Assembly (NCBI RefSeq): GCF_017876115.1
Contig: NZ_JAGINO010000003.1
Coordinates: 1-64,000 of the forward strand
Reading direction: 5' to 3'
Source of the DNA: Azospirillum picis
Lineage (GTDB): Bacteria; Pseudomonadota; Alphaproteobacteria; Azospirillales; Azospirillaceae
DNA: 64,000 nt
Positions 45,301 to 52,062 of the stretch are shown here, piece by piece. Positions within the stretch are counted from its first letter, which is position 1. Each line of letters starts with the position of its first letter. A program made the position numbers and the translations under genes. Below the pieces are notes generated by a model. It saw only the letters and a program-made list of their open reading frames with translations, had not been told where the DNA came from and did no database searches.

Positions 45301-45425
45301 GCCGTGCGCTGCGGCGACAAGGCCCGCCCGGCGGGCGGTGCCTCGGCCGGCAGCGCTTCGCACGCCCATGACAGCGGAGTCACCGCCGCCATCAAGGCGA
45401 GTATCCTGCAAGCAGCAGCAAGCAT
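42330..45425 (-). CDS. Very large polysaccharide export protein with multiple SLBB domains
   Basis: This 1031-residue exported protein (signal peptide MLAAACRILALMAAVTPLSW) has an N-terminal poly-export domain around residues 110-195 (YALNSGDVLQVTLRGQKS) followed by several SLBB beta-grasp repeats; typical units are VTGAVRRPGRQEV, VAGSVKHPGIYEL, VRGAVREPGGYPV, MEGAVQRPGRYDI and VAGEVLHPTSAQF. A Glu/Asp-rich disordered insert lies near residue 680. It is about 2.5 times longer than E. coli Wza and shows no clear lipobox. It should form or line the outer-membrane export channel. It is first in its operon. Confidence 0.88.
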   Translation of the reverse strand: MLAAACRILALMAAVTPLSWACEALPAEAPPAGRALSPQRTASPYQKPAGAASRSLLPSASALKLPPPSPLESAFSARAAEPLRQFGYDLFLPGGESGFGDAAVPGAVQGDYALNSGDVLQVTLRGQKSFSKPFTIDRDGRLVIDELRPVAAAGLTLDDLRRELTVAVSATWPNTEAFVSLAEMRRIATLVTGAVRRPGRQEVSAFATVLDALSAAGGVERNGSLRTVMLVRGGQKIIVDLYALQVAGSRDAGNADLRLRDGDRLFVPPLGPTVAVAGSVKHPGIYELPPGAAPHSAAELRDLAGGPLRPGGSRLLRFGIGPSGEEATDEIADPDARRFGDGDLLVLTPRREDRRGEVRLEGHVLRPGPRALSRTGTLADLVDRADLRPAPYLPFAVLETTDATTGARLLLPVDLAAVLRGRDRRRLADGDTLYVLGTEDVDFLTSESVLALLGGERQASADACDGLVALARALAAEPDGPLAAGPQAAAAARLAGARSPCPPLFTELPDLLPLAIRHSVLKLSGSPRPGFYPVAGAQVTGGKAMAGAPGRGGGEAIIESSTARYELVGHVRHPGTRTLTSGTTLRGALAGKEVQRDLYPLLGIIERFDRRSLSRAYLPFSPQEVAGGRADRSLADGDRIHLFALQDIHALVQPADAEPRSGDEKPAAETARPTRGSATADTAEENAETDDGQDGLPMLAALLDPGILSVIRERTVEVRGAVREPGGYPVADRTPLSALLTTAGGLSADADPRSVEVTDAGGTRSIVDLAHTAGRTVGPGDAVRANPRPKVLEARAVVMEGAVQRPGRYDIGRGETLSSLIARAGGLIADAYPAGAVLTRESERRREKEQFNRQADDLERGQALAGEKAENATLVRELTAQLRSARPLGRVVVEADPAVLRTHPELDPLLEPGDRIVIPKRPLTVAVAGEVLHPTSAQFISGKSAEDYLAEAGGPTRDADTGRSFLILPDGRARPLSLSSWNHRMDGIPPGSVLVVPRDPRPFDALEITKAVGNILSQLAITAASVSVIAR

Positions 45426-45643
45426 CGGATGTCGGGTTTCCCTGTTTTCTATTACCTGTTCGGAATCTGCGAATTCAAAACACTATTGCGTGCATGTCTC
45501 CGGAAGGCAATGCCCACCGTCCGGGGCGCCATGCAAAAGAGCCGGGGTTCACGGACGCCACGGCGGCGATAGGATGTCGCCACCGCCGTCCGCCCGCACC
45601 CCCGCGGCACCACAGGCGGACATCAAGCCAAGGGAACAGCGGC

Positions 45644-46678
45644 GTGATCGTCATCTACAGCGAAGAGCACCGGTTACAGGCCGGCAGGTCGGAACTCAAC
45701 GACGGCCAACTCGTCCCCTGCTATGAGAAGCCCTCGCGCGCCGACATCGTGCATGCCAGGATCGACGTCGTCGGGCTGGGGCCGGTGGTCGAGCCGTCCC
45801 GCCACGGCCTCGCTCCGCTGGAACGGGTTCACGATGCGGGATATCTCGGCTTCCTCCAGTCGGCCTGGGACGAATGGGTGGTGGAGCATGGCGCCGAGAT
45901 CGACGCCTTGCCGCTGAACTGGGTCGCGCCCGGCATGACGCGGCGGTCGGTGCCCCGGTCCATCGATGGACGACTCGGTTTCTACTCCTTCGATGCCGGC
46001 ACACCGATCACCGCCGGCACGTGGCGCGCGGCGACGGCCGCCGCCGACTGCGCGCTGACCGGCGCCGGTCGGTTGCGCGAGGGCGACCGCAGCGCCTTTG
46101 CGCTCTGCCGTCCGCCGGGACATCATGCCGGCCGTGCCTTCTACGGCGGCTACTGCTTCCTGAACAACGCCGCGGTCGCCGCCCAGTCGCTGCGCGACGG
46201 CGGTGCCGCACGGGTGGCGGTGCTGGACGTCGACTATCACCATGGCAACGGCACGCAGGAGATCTTCTGGGATCGCGGCGACGTCCTGTTCGTGTCTCTC
46301 CACGCCGATCCCGCCGATGAGTTTCCCTACTTCTGCGGCCATGCCGATGAACGCGGCGGCGGGGCCGGCGAGGGGGCGAACCTGAACCTGCCGTTGCCCT
46401 GGGGTACCGACTGGAACGGTTATGCGCAGGCACTGGCAACCGCAGCCGGACGCATCGGGGCCTTCGCTCCCGATGCGCTTGTCGTGTCGCTTGGGGCCGA
46501 CACCTACGGCGGCGACCCGATTTCCCGTTTCCGGCTGCTGTCGGAAGACTTCCTGCGCATGGGCGCGGCGATTGCCGGCATGGGCCTGCCGACCTTGTTC
46601 GTGATGGAGGGTGGCTATGCGGTCGACGATCTCGGCGTCAACGTCGCCAACGTGCTGACCGGCTTCCTGGAGGCATGA
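45644..46678 (+). CDS. Histone-deacetylase-family (acetylpolyamine) amidohydrolase
   Basis: This 344-residue zinc hydrolase has the class II HDAC motifs: LCRPPGHHAGRAFYGGYCFLNNAA, LDVDYHHGNGTQEIFW (zinc Asp and His), SLHADP, LVVSLGADTYGGDP and the C-terminal MEGGY. Bacterial members such as AphA remove acetyl groups from acetylpolyamines or acetylated amines. The start GTG 45644 (VIVIYSEEHRL) fits; in-frame upstream sequence is not family-like. The nearby AguB gene supports a polyamine role. Confidence 0.88.
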   Translation: MIVIYSEEHRLQAGRSELNDGQLVPCYEKPSRADIVHARIDVVGLGPVVEPSRHGLAPLERVHDAGYLGFLQSAWDEWVVEHGAEIDALPLNWVAPGMTRRSVPRSIDGRLGFYSFDAGTPITAGTWRAATAAADCALTGAGRLREGDRSAFALCRPPGHHAGRAFYGGYCFLNNAAVAAQSLRDGGAARVAVLDVDYHHGNGTQEIFWDRGDVLFVSLHADPADEFPYFCGHADERGGGAGEGANLNLPLPWGTDWNGYAQALATAAGRIGAFAPDALVVSLGADTYGGDPISRFRLLSEDFLRMGAAIAGMGLPTLFVMEGGYAVDDLGVNVANVLTGFLEA

Positions 46679-46755
46679 CCGGTGTCAGCGGACCGTGCCG
46701 CGGCGGCGTCGTTGCCGCAGCGGCCGATTCGCTCTAGCTTTGCAACAAGTCCTGC

Positions 46756-47409
46756 TTGCTGGCGAGGGGACGGCCGTTGGTCGCGGACATCTCCGTTTCT
46801 GCATGGGCGCGTACATCCGTTCCCGACCCGCGTGGCCAGGCCCGGCCCGTCGACGGGCCGCCGGCGGTTGCCCGGAGCCGCGACGGCAAAGCCGGACACG
46901 GGCCGGCCGCCGGTTCCGGCAGGATGCCGTCCGGCGACACGGTCACCTTGTCCGAGGCGGCGCAGCAGCAACTCCGAGCGCTGAAGCAGGCGGATAGGAC
47001 AGTCCGCCAGCACGAGGCCGCGCACCAGGCAGCCGGCGGCAGCCACGCCGGCGGCGCATCCTTCACCTACACCCGCGGCCCGGACGGCAAGAGCTACGCC
47101 ACCGCGGGCGAGGTGCCGATCGACGCCAGCCGTGAAGCTGATCCGGCGGCGACGATCGACAAGATGGAGCAGGTGAAGGCTGCCGCCCTCGCTCCCGCGG
47201 ATCCCTCGCCTCAGGACCTGCGGGTTGCGACCCAGGCCGACGCTGCGCGGCAGCAGGCGCAGTCGGAACAGCGGCGAGCCACCGGCACGGCCGGTGCCGA
47301 TGGCGGTGCCATGCGGGCGTTGGCGGCCTATGGGGCCGCCCAGGCACTGCCGGGCGCCGGTGCCGGGTTTGCGCAGCGGCCGGGCCAAGGAACCATGCTG
47401 ACCGTTTGA
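46756..47409 (+). CDS. SprA-related putative metalloprotease
   Basis: The conserved core is in the middle of this protein: [50 protein letters not shown], the signature of the SprA-related/CJM1_0395 family, where HEAAH resembles a zinc-binding HExxH. N- and C-terminal parts are Ala/Gln/Gly-rich and look disordered. The start is uncertain: TTG 46756 gives 217 residues, ATG 46924 gives 161. Function unproven in any species I can recall. Confidence 0.7.
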   Translation: MLARGRPLVADISVSAWARTSVPDPRGQARPVDGPPAVARSRDGKAGHGPAAGSGRMPSGDTVTLSEAAQQQLRALKQADRTVRQHEAAHQAAGGSHAGGASFTYTRGPDGKSYATAGEVPIDASREADPAATIDKMEQVKAAALAPADPSPQDLRVATQADAARQQAQSEQRRATGTAGADGGAMRALAAYGAAQALPGAGAGFAQRPGQGTMLTV

Positions 47410-47419
47410 TGCGTCAGGC

Positions 47420-47462
47420 GCGGGAGCCCGGCCAGCCCGACGGCGCGGCTGCGGGCTCCCGC
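47420..47462. terminator. Bidirectional stem-loop between convergent genes
   Basis: GCGGGAGCCCG (47420-47430) and CGGGCTCCCGC (47452-47462) form an 11-bp stem enclosing a smaller GC hairpin. Confidence 0.6.
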
Positions 47463-47489
47463 ACTTGGCCGGATGCTCTGCGGCGAGGG

Positions 47490-48386
47490 TCAGCGGCGAG
47501 GGGTCGTCTCGCCGTCCAGGGTCAGGAGGGCGCCATACAGATCCGGCCTGCGGTCGCGGAACAGTCCCCAGGACGCGCGCTGGGCGGCGATGCGGTCGAG
47601 GTCGAAACTGGCGGTCAGGACCGTCCGGCTTTCCCGGTCGGCCTGGGCCACGATCTCCCCCTGCGGGCCGGCGATGAAGGACGAGCCGTAGAAGGTCAGC
47701 GAGCAGCTATCCCCCTGCTCCACCCCGACGCGGTTGGAAGCGACGAGAGGCATCAGGTTGGCGCCGGCATGGCCCTGCATGACCCGCGTCCAATGGCCCT
47801 GGCTGTCGATCGACCCATCCTGCGGCTCCGAGCCGATGGCGGTGGGATAGAGCAGGATCTCGGCCCCCTTCAGCGCCATGACGCGCGCAGTTTCCGGGAA
47901 CCACTGGTCCCAGCAGATCGCGCATCCGACCGTGGCATAGCGTGTCTTGAACACGGGAATGCCGGTATCGCCGGGGCTGAAATAGAATTTCTCCTGATAG
48001 CCGGGGCCGTCGGGAATGTGGGACTTGCGGTAGACGCCGAGCAGGCTGCCGTCTGCGTCGACCATGGCCAGCGAGTTGTAATAGGCGTTGCGGGCCTTTT
48101 CGAAGAAGCTGACCGGAATGACGACGGACAGTTCCCGCGCCAGCGCCTGCATCCGCCCGATCACCGGATGATCGTCGGCCGGCGCGGCGAGTTCGAACAG
48201 CGACTGCTTCTGGTCCTTGCAGAAATAGGGCGTTTCGAACAGCTCCTGCGGCAGGATGATCTGGGCTCCCCGACCGGCGGCTTCGCGAATCAGCGATTCG
48301 ACACCGTCGACGTTGCCGGCGCGATCCCAACTGCAAGCCATCTGGGTTGCGGCCACGGTTACGATGCGGGACGAGGTTACGGTCAT
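47490..48386 (-). CDS. aguB: N-carbamoylputrescine amidase
   Basis: This 298-residue nitrilase-superfamily enzyme has the Glu-Lys-Cys triad in LPQELFETPYF, YRKSHIPDGPGYQEKFYF and GCAICWDQWFPE. The DQWFPE and YQEKFYF sequences distinguish AguB from other carbon-nitrogen hydrolases. It converts N-carbamoylputrescine to putrescine, the last step from agmatine. The start MTVTSSRIVTVAATQM at 48386 is the family start. The partner agmatine deiminase aguA is not in the window. Confidence 0.93.
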   Translation of the reverse strand: MTVTSSRIVTVAATQMACSWDRAGNVDGVESLIREAAGRGAQIILPQELFETPYFCKDQKQSLFELAAPADDHPVIGRMQALARELSVVIPVSFFEKARNAYYNSLAMVDADGSLLGVYRKSHIPDGPGYQEKFYFSPGDTGIPVFKTRYATVGCAICWDQWFPETARVMALKGAEILLYPTAIGSEPQDGSIDSQGHWTRVMQGHAGANLMPLVASNRVGVEQGDSCSLTFYGSSFIAGPQGEIVAQADRESRTVLTASFDLDRIAAQRASWGLFRDRRPDLYGALLTLDGETTPRR

Positions 48387-48927
48387 CGGCGGTGCTGGCT
48401 CCTGTGTTGAACTGTGTCGGCGCGAGGGTGAACCCGGCGAGATTGTGTGGCTAAAGGTCGCACCCGGAACGAAGGGACTCAAGGAATTGCTAAAATATTT
48501 GCAAAATGTTCACAATTGATCGCTTTCCCGAAGCGGGACGTCAAATATTCAAGCACAAAAATGAAATGGTCATTCCGTCACCCATATGCGGATATGGAAC
48601 CTGTTACCCGGAGGAAAAGGATCGATACGGCATAACGTGGTAATTCCAAGAGTCGGGAGGCGTGTTTCGTTTGAAAATCCCGGCGCTTTCGCTGCTGCAG
48701 TGCGACATATCATTGCATGTCGTTGAGCTTGGGTTACGCAATTGATTTGCGCTTTCAGGGCAGAGCGTTATGATTGGATGGTGCAGCCGCTTACATACGA
48801 TCAGAATGTGGCGTGGGTCCGAAGGAAGGCTCGGCAAACGCGACTTTCGGCGGAATGACCGATGTGTGTGGAGCTTGTCGGTTGGAATGGCTGCAGTCAT
48901 AGGAACGACGATAGAGAGATTGTCGGT
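48387..48927. other. Long divergent intergenic region aguB / MarR
   Basis: An AT-rich stretch (about 48480-48760) contrasts with the genome average and should hold promoters for aguB (leftward) and the MarR gene (rightward). An inverted repeat CGACAT-N8-ATGTCG lies at 48703-48722 and could be an operator. I see no convincing ORF; an in-frame leftward extension of aguB to 48482 is unlikely. Confidence 0.45.
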
Positions 48928-49467
48928 ATGCGGGCGTCTGTCAAGGGGTGGGAGCCGGAGGCTCCGGGGGAGCCGGATGGCGTGGCGGGAGCGGCCGACG
49001 GTGCGTTGTCTTTCGTCGTCCGGACCGTGAACCGTGCCTTCGCCCGCGCCCTGCAACTGCGAATCGCGCAGTCCGGCGTCAGCATGGGCCAATGGTTCTT
49101 CCTGCGCGCGCTGTGGGATGAGGACGGCCTGACCCAGCGGGAACTGAGTCACCGGGTCGGCATGATGGAGCCAACCACCGTTACCGCCGTCAACGTGATG
49201 GAAAGCCAGGGGCTGGTGCAGCGCGTGCGCAACAGCGACGACCGGCGGAAGATGAACATCTTCTTGACGGAAAGGGGGCGCGCGCTGCGCGATGCGATGA
49301 TGCCGACCGCCGACGAGATCAACGAGATCGCCATCCAGGGCATTGATCCGGATGACTTGGCGCGCACTCTCGACGTCCTGCGCCGCGTCGGTGCCAACCT
49401 CAATGCCGCCTCGTCCTCCAGCTTCGGCTCCGCCGCCATCGCCGGTGACGGGGACTTCAAGGATTGA
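48928..49467 (+). CDS. MarR-family transcriptional regulator
   Basis: The 179-residue protein has a winged HTH at about residues 45-130: VSMGQWFFLRALWDEDGLTQRELSHRVGMMEPTTVTAVNVMESQGLVQRVRNSDDRRKMNIFLTERGRALRD, the classical MarR layout with the DRR wing. It probably binds a small aromatic ligand. ATG 48928 follows GAGAG; the frame is open to 48862. The C-terminus is Ser/Ala-rich. A hairpin follows its stop. Confidence 0.9.
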   Translation: MRASVKGWEPEAPGEPDGVAGAADGALSFVVRTVNRAFARALQLRIAQSGVSMGQWFFLRALWDEDGLTQRELSHRVGMMEPTTVTAVNVMESQGLVQRVRNSDDRRKMNIFLTERGRALRDAMMPTADEINEIAIQGIDPDDLARTLDVLRRVGANLNAASSSSFGSAAIAGDGDFKD

Positions 49468-49476
49468 TCGGAGCCT

Positions 49477-49496
49477 GCGGCCCGGAAGCGGGCCGC
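49477..49496 (+). terminator. Stem-loop after the MarR gene
   Basis: GCGGCCCG, loop GAAG and CGGGCCGC; no clear T-run. Confidence 0.5.
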
Positions 49497-49546
49497 GGAC
49501 GCTTGTTCGTTCCCTCCCCGGTCCGTCCAAACGCCCGCCTTTCCGG

Positions 49547-50863
49547 TCAATCGTCCGGATCGGGGGGAGGGGGCAGGCTGGCGCCGGTCAGGTTGGCGCC
49601 CGAAAAGCGGGCGTCGCGGACATTGGCGTCGCTCAGGATGGCGCCCGTCAGGTCGGCGCCGCTGAAGTCGCAATCCGCCAGATTGGCGCCGCGCAGGTTG
49701 GTGCGGACGCAAGACGTGCCGGTCAGCTTGGCGCCGGTCAGGTTCGCCGCCCATAGCCGCCCGGTCGGCTGCCCATCCGGCCCCTTGATGTCGACCCAGC
49801 CGATACCGGCACCGTCCAGCCGCGCGTTTTCGAGGGTGGCGGCGCGCAGGTTGGCGCCGTCGAGGATGGCGCCGGTCAGGTCGGCGCCTGCCAGCACCGC
49901 CTCCGAGATGTCGCACATGATCAGCAACGCTTCGCGCAGCTTGGCGCCGGTGAGGTTGGCTCGTCTCAGGTTAGCACCGGAGAGGTTTACGCCGGAAAGA
50001 TCGATGTGGCTGAGTTCGGCGCCGGTCAGGTCGGCGCGGGCGCCCATGGTGCCGTTGGTGTTGATCCAGGTGTAGTGGCTGTGCAGGGCCTGCTGGATCT
50101 GGACCGAGAAATTTTCCGCCGACCTTGCCAGATTGGCGCCCGTGGTGTCGGCGCCGCTCAGGTCGGCCCCTTCCAGCTTGGCACCATGCAGGTCGGCATT
50201 GCGCAGGTTGGCGCCGACCAGGACGGCACCGGTCAGGTTGGCGTCGCGCAGCACCGCTCCTTGCAGGTTCACGCCCGACAGATTGCTGCCGCGCAGATCG
50301 GCACGGGCGAGATTGCAGCTTTTCATGCTGGCGCGCATCAGCGTGGCGCCCGTCAGCAGTGCGCCCTCGCAGTCCGCGCCGTTCATGGACACGTCGGTGA
50401 GATCGGCGCCCGAGAGGTTGGCGTTGGTCAGCGAGGCGTCGTCGAAGTCGCTGCCAGCGAGGTCGGAGCGGACGAAGTCCAGCCCGTTACCGCCATTCTT
50501 TCCGCCGTGCGGGCCGCCGTAGAGCAGGGCGCCGCCGCGCAGGTCGGCCTCCTTGAGGATGGCGCGCTTCATCTTCGCGCCCCGCATGTGCGCGCCGCGC
50601 AGGTCCGCCCGGTACAGGTTGCAGCCCGACAGGTCGGCCTTGGTGAGGTGTGCGGCGAACAGGTCGGCGGTGCTCAGGTTGGCGTTGGACAGGTCGCAGT
50701 GGGCGAGCTTGGCGCCCGACAGCTTGCCCTGGGCCAAGTTGACTCCCGACAGGTTCGACCCCTCCATGTTGGCCATGGTCAGGTTGGCGCGTGCGCCGCC
50801 CGGCTTGTTCTTCAGCCAACGCTCGTGCTTTTCCAGCACGGCGACCAACTCGTGCGGCGTCAT
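49547..50863 (-). CDS. Pentapeptide repeat protein
   Basis: Most of this 438-residue protein consists of A(D/N)LxX pentapeptides (for example ANLSGVNLAQGKLSGAKL, ADLSGADTTGANLA), which fold into a right-handed quadrilateral beta-helix. There are around fifty such units, interrupted at about residues 245-275 (NFSVQIQQALHSHYTWINTNG) and near 355-372 (IGWVDIKGPDGQPTGRLW). A helical N-terminus (MTPHELVAVLEKHERWLKNKPGG) precedes the repeats. No signal peptide is present. Some relatives mimic DNA and protect gyrase; this one has no assigned role. Confidence 0.93.
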   Translation of the reverse strand: MTPHELVAVLEKHERWLKNKPGGARANLTMANMEGSNLSGVNLAQGKLSGAKLAHCDLSNANLSTADLFAAHLTKADLSGCNLYRADLRGAHMRGAKMKRAILKEADLRGGALLYGGPHGGKNGGNGLDFVRSDLAGSDFDDASLTNANLSGADLTDVSMNGADCEGALLTGATLMRASMKSCNLARADLRGSNLSGVNLQGAVLRDANLTGAVLVGANLRNADLHGAKLEGADLSGADTTGANLARSAENFSVQIQQALHSHYTWINTNGTMGARADLTGAELSHIDLSGVNLSGANLRRANLTGAKLREALLIMCDISEAVLAGADLTGAILDGANLRAATLENARLDGAGIGWVDIKGPDGQPTGRLWAANLTGAKLTGTSCVRTNLRGANLADCDFSGADLTGAILSDANVRDARFSGANLTGASLPPPPDPDD

Positions 50864-51073
50864 CGGCTTCGTCCGGTCTGTCTTGCCAGGATCGGCATGG
50901 ATGGACCAATATCCGGAAATAATCTATGCCAAAGGTTAAGGCGCCGTCAGTTTTCGTGACCGGGCTGGCGTTCGGCCGGAATGCGGCTTGGCGAGGCGCG
51001 CAGGCCGCCCCATCTGCGGGGCGGCTGAACCGGCCGGCAGGATAGACGGCAGGATAGACGAAGGATGGGAAGC

Positions 51074-51805
51074 ATGTCCGCTGGACATACGCTCTCGGCG
51101 TTCGACGCCGAACTGACTGCACTTCGGTCGACGATCGACCGGATGGGCGAGTTGGTGCAACGGCAGTTCGCGCTGGCGTTGGATGCGATCGCCGGACCCA
51201 ATTCCGACATCGCGGCGGAGGTGGTCAAGGGCGACGCCGAGGTCGACCGGCTGGAAATGGAGGTGGAGGCGATGACCCTCCGTCTCCTTGCCCTGCGCCA
51301 ACCGATGGCGAAGGATCTGCGCGAAGTCGTAGCGGCCCTGAAGATCGTCTCCAATCTGGAGCGGATGGGTGATTTCGCCGGTTCCGTCGCCAAGCGCGCC
51401 GTCACACTGTCGGCGCTTCCGGTGGCGCCGCCGGCCGCCTCGCTCCTGCGGATGGGGCGCCTGGTGCAGGAGATGATCGCGGACATGCGCCGCGCCTATG
51501 CCGAACAGGACGCCGATCTCGCAGCCTCCATCCGCGACCGCGACGGCGAGGTCGATGCGGCCTATACCAGCCTGTTCCGTGAGTTCCTGACCTACATGAT
51601 GGAGACGCCGCTCCAGATCACCGGCTGCACCCACCTGCTGTTCGCCGCCAAGTCCATCGAGCGCATCGGCGATCACGCCACCAACGTCGCCGAGAATGTC
51701 AGTTTCATGGTCAAGGGGCGCCTGCCGGCGGAGGAACGCCGCAAGGAGGATCTCAGCAGCTACGCCGTCGCACCGCCGCCGGGCTTCTCTGAAGGCGGGG
51801 CTTGA
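51074..51805 (+). CDS. phoU: Phosphate transport system regulatory protein PhoU
   Basis: The 243-residue all-helical protein is made of two PhoU domains; the E-x3-D metal-binding patterns appear in EVDRLEMEVEAMTLRLLALRQPMAKDLREV and in the repeat DAAYTSLFREFLTYMMETP...SIERIGDHATNVAENV. PhoU couples the Pst transporter to the PhoR kinase. Unusually, no pst or phoB/R genes are adjacent. I prefer ATG 51074 because AAGGA lies at proper spacing; ATG 51065 is directly next to that element. Its stop overlaps TTGACA, a likely -35 for the trp leader. Confidence 0.92.
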   Translation: MSAGHTLSAFDAELTALRSTIDRMGELVQRQFALALDAIAGPNSDIAAEVVKGDAEVDRLEMEVEAMTLRLLALRQPMAKDLREVVAALKIVSNLERMGDFAGSVAKRAVTLSALPVAPPAASLLRMGRLVQEMIADMRRAYAEQDADLAASIRDRDGEVDAAYTSLFREFLTYMMETPLQITGCTHLLFAAKSIERIGDHATNVAENVSFMVKGRLPAEERRKEDLSSYAVAPPPGFSEGGA

Positions 51806-51807
51806 CA
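51802..51807 (+). promoter_or_regulatory. Possible -35 of the trp leader transcript
   Basis: TTGACA overlaps the phoU stop, 31 bases ahead of the leader ORF. No good -10 is visible at normal spacing, so this is tentative. Confidence 0.35.
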
Positions 51808-51837
51808 GGTCGGGAGCCTTGTGGTGCGCTGACCGCC

Positions 51838-51915
51838 ATGAACATGACCTGCTCCCTGCCGTCGCACCGCTGGTGGTGGCCCGTCTCAAACGGGCCGGCC
51901 TGGCGACGCGCATGA
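51838..51915 (+). CDS. trpL: Tryptophan leader peptide
   Basis: A 25-codon ORF MNMTCSLPSHRWWWPVSNGP ending AWRRA has three tandem Trp codons (51871-51879) and a fourth at 51901. It is followed by mutually exclusive RNA structures and then trpE(G). This is the standard layout of ribosome-mediated attenuation: when charged tRNA(Trp) is scarce the ribosome stalls on the Trp codons, and the antiterminator forms. Confidence 0.88.
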   Translation: MNMTCSLPSHRWWWPVSNGPAWRRA

Positions 51916-51964
51916 GCGTGGATTGAACGAAAAGGCCGCCCGGTGCATCCGGAGCGGCCTTTTT
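51891..51964 (+). promoter_or_regulatory. trp attenuator: antiterminator and terminator
   Basis: Terminator: AAGGCCGC (51932-51939) and CCGG (51940-51943) pair with CCGG (51949-51952) and GCGGCCTT (51954-51961), then TTTT. Antiterminator: CGGGCCGGCC (51891-51900), directly after the WWW codons, can pair with GGCCGCCCGG (51934-51943) with one bulge, which would destroy the terminator. Confidence 0.85.
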
Positions 51965-52062
51965 CCTGACCCATGCGGTCGGAGCGAAATCGGACCAGAC
52001 AGGCGGAAGCACCGGACGGCGTCCCTCCACAGGATGACCCCGATACCGGAGCCCGAACGATC

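Noticed and set aside
49547..50863. Tandem DNA repeat or CRISPR-like array
   Set aside because: The periodic signal of about 15 bases comes from pentapeptide codons of a real protein. The units vary and there are no spacers.
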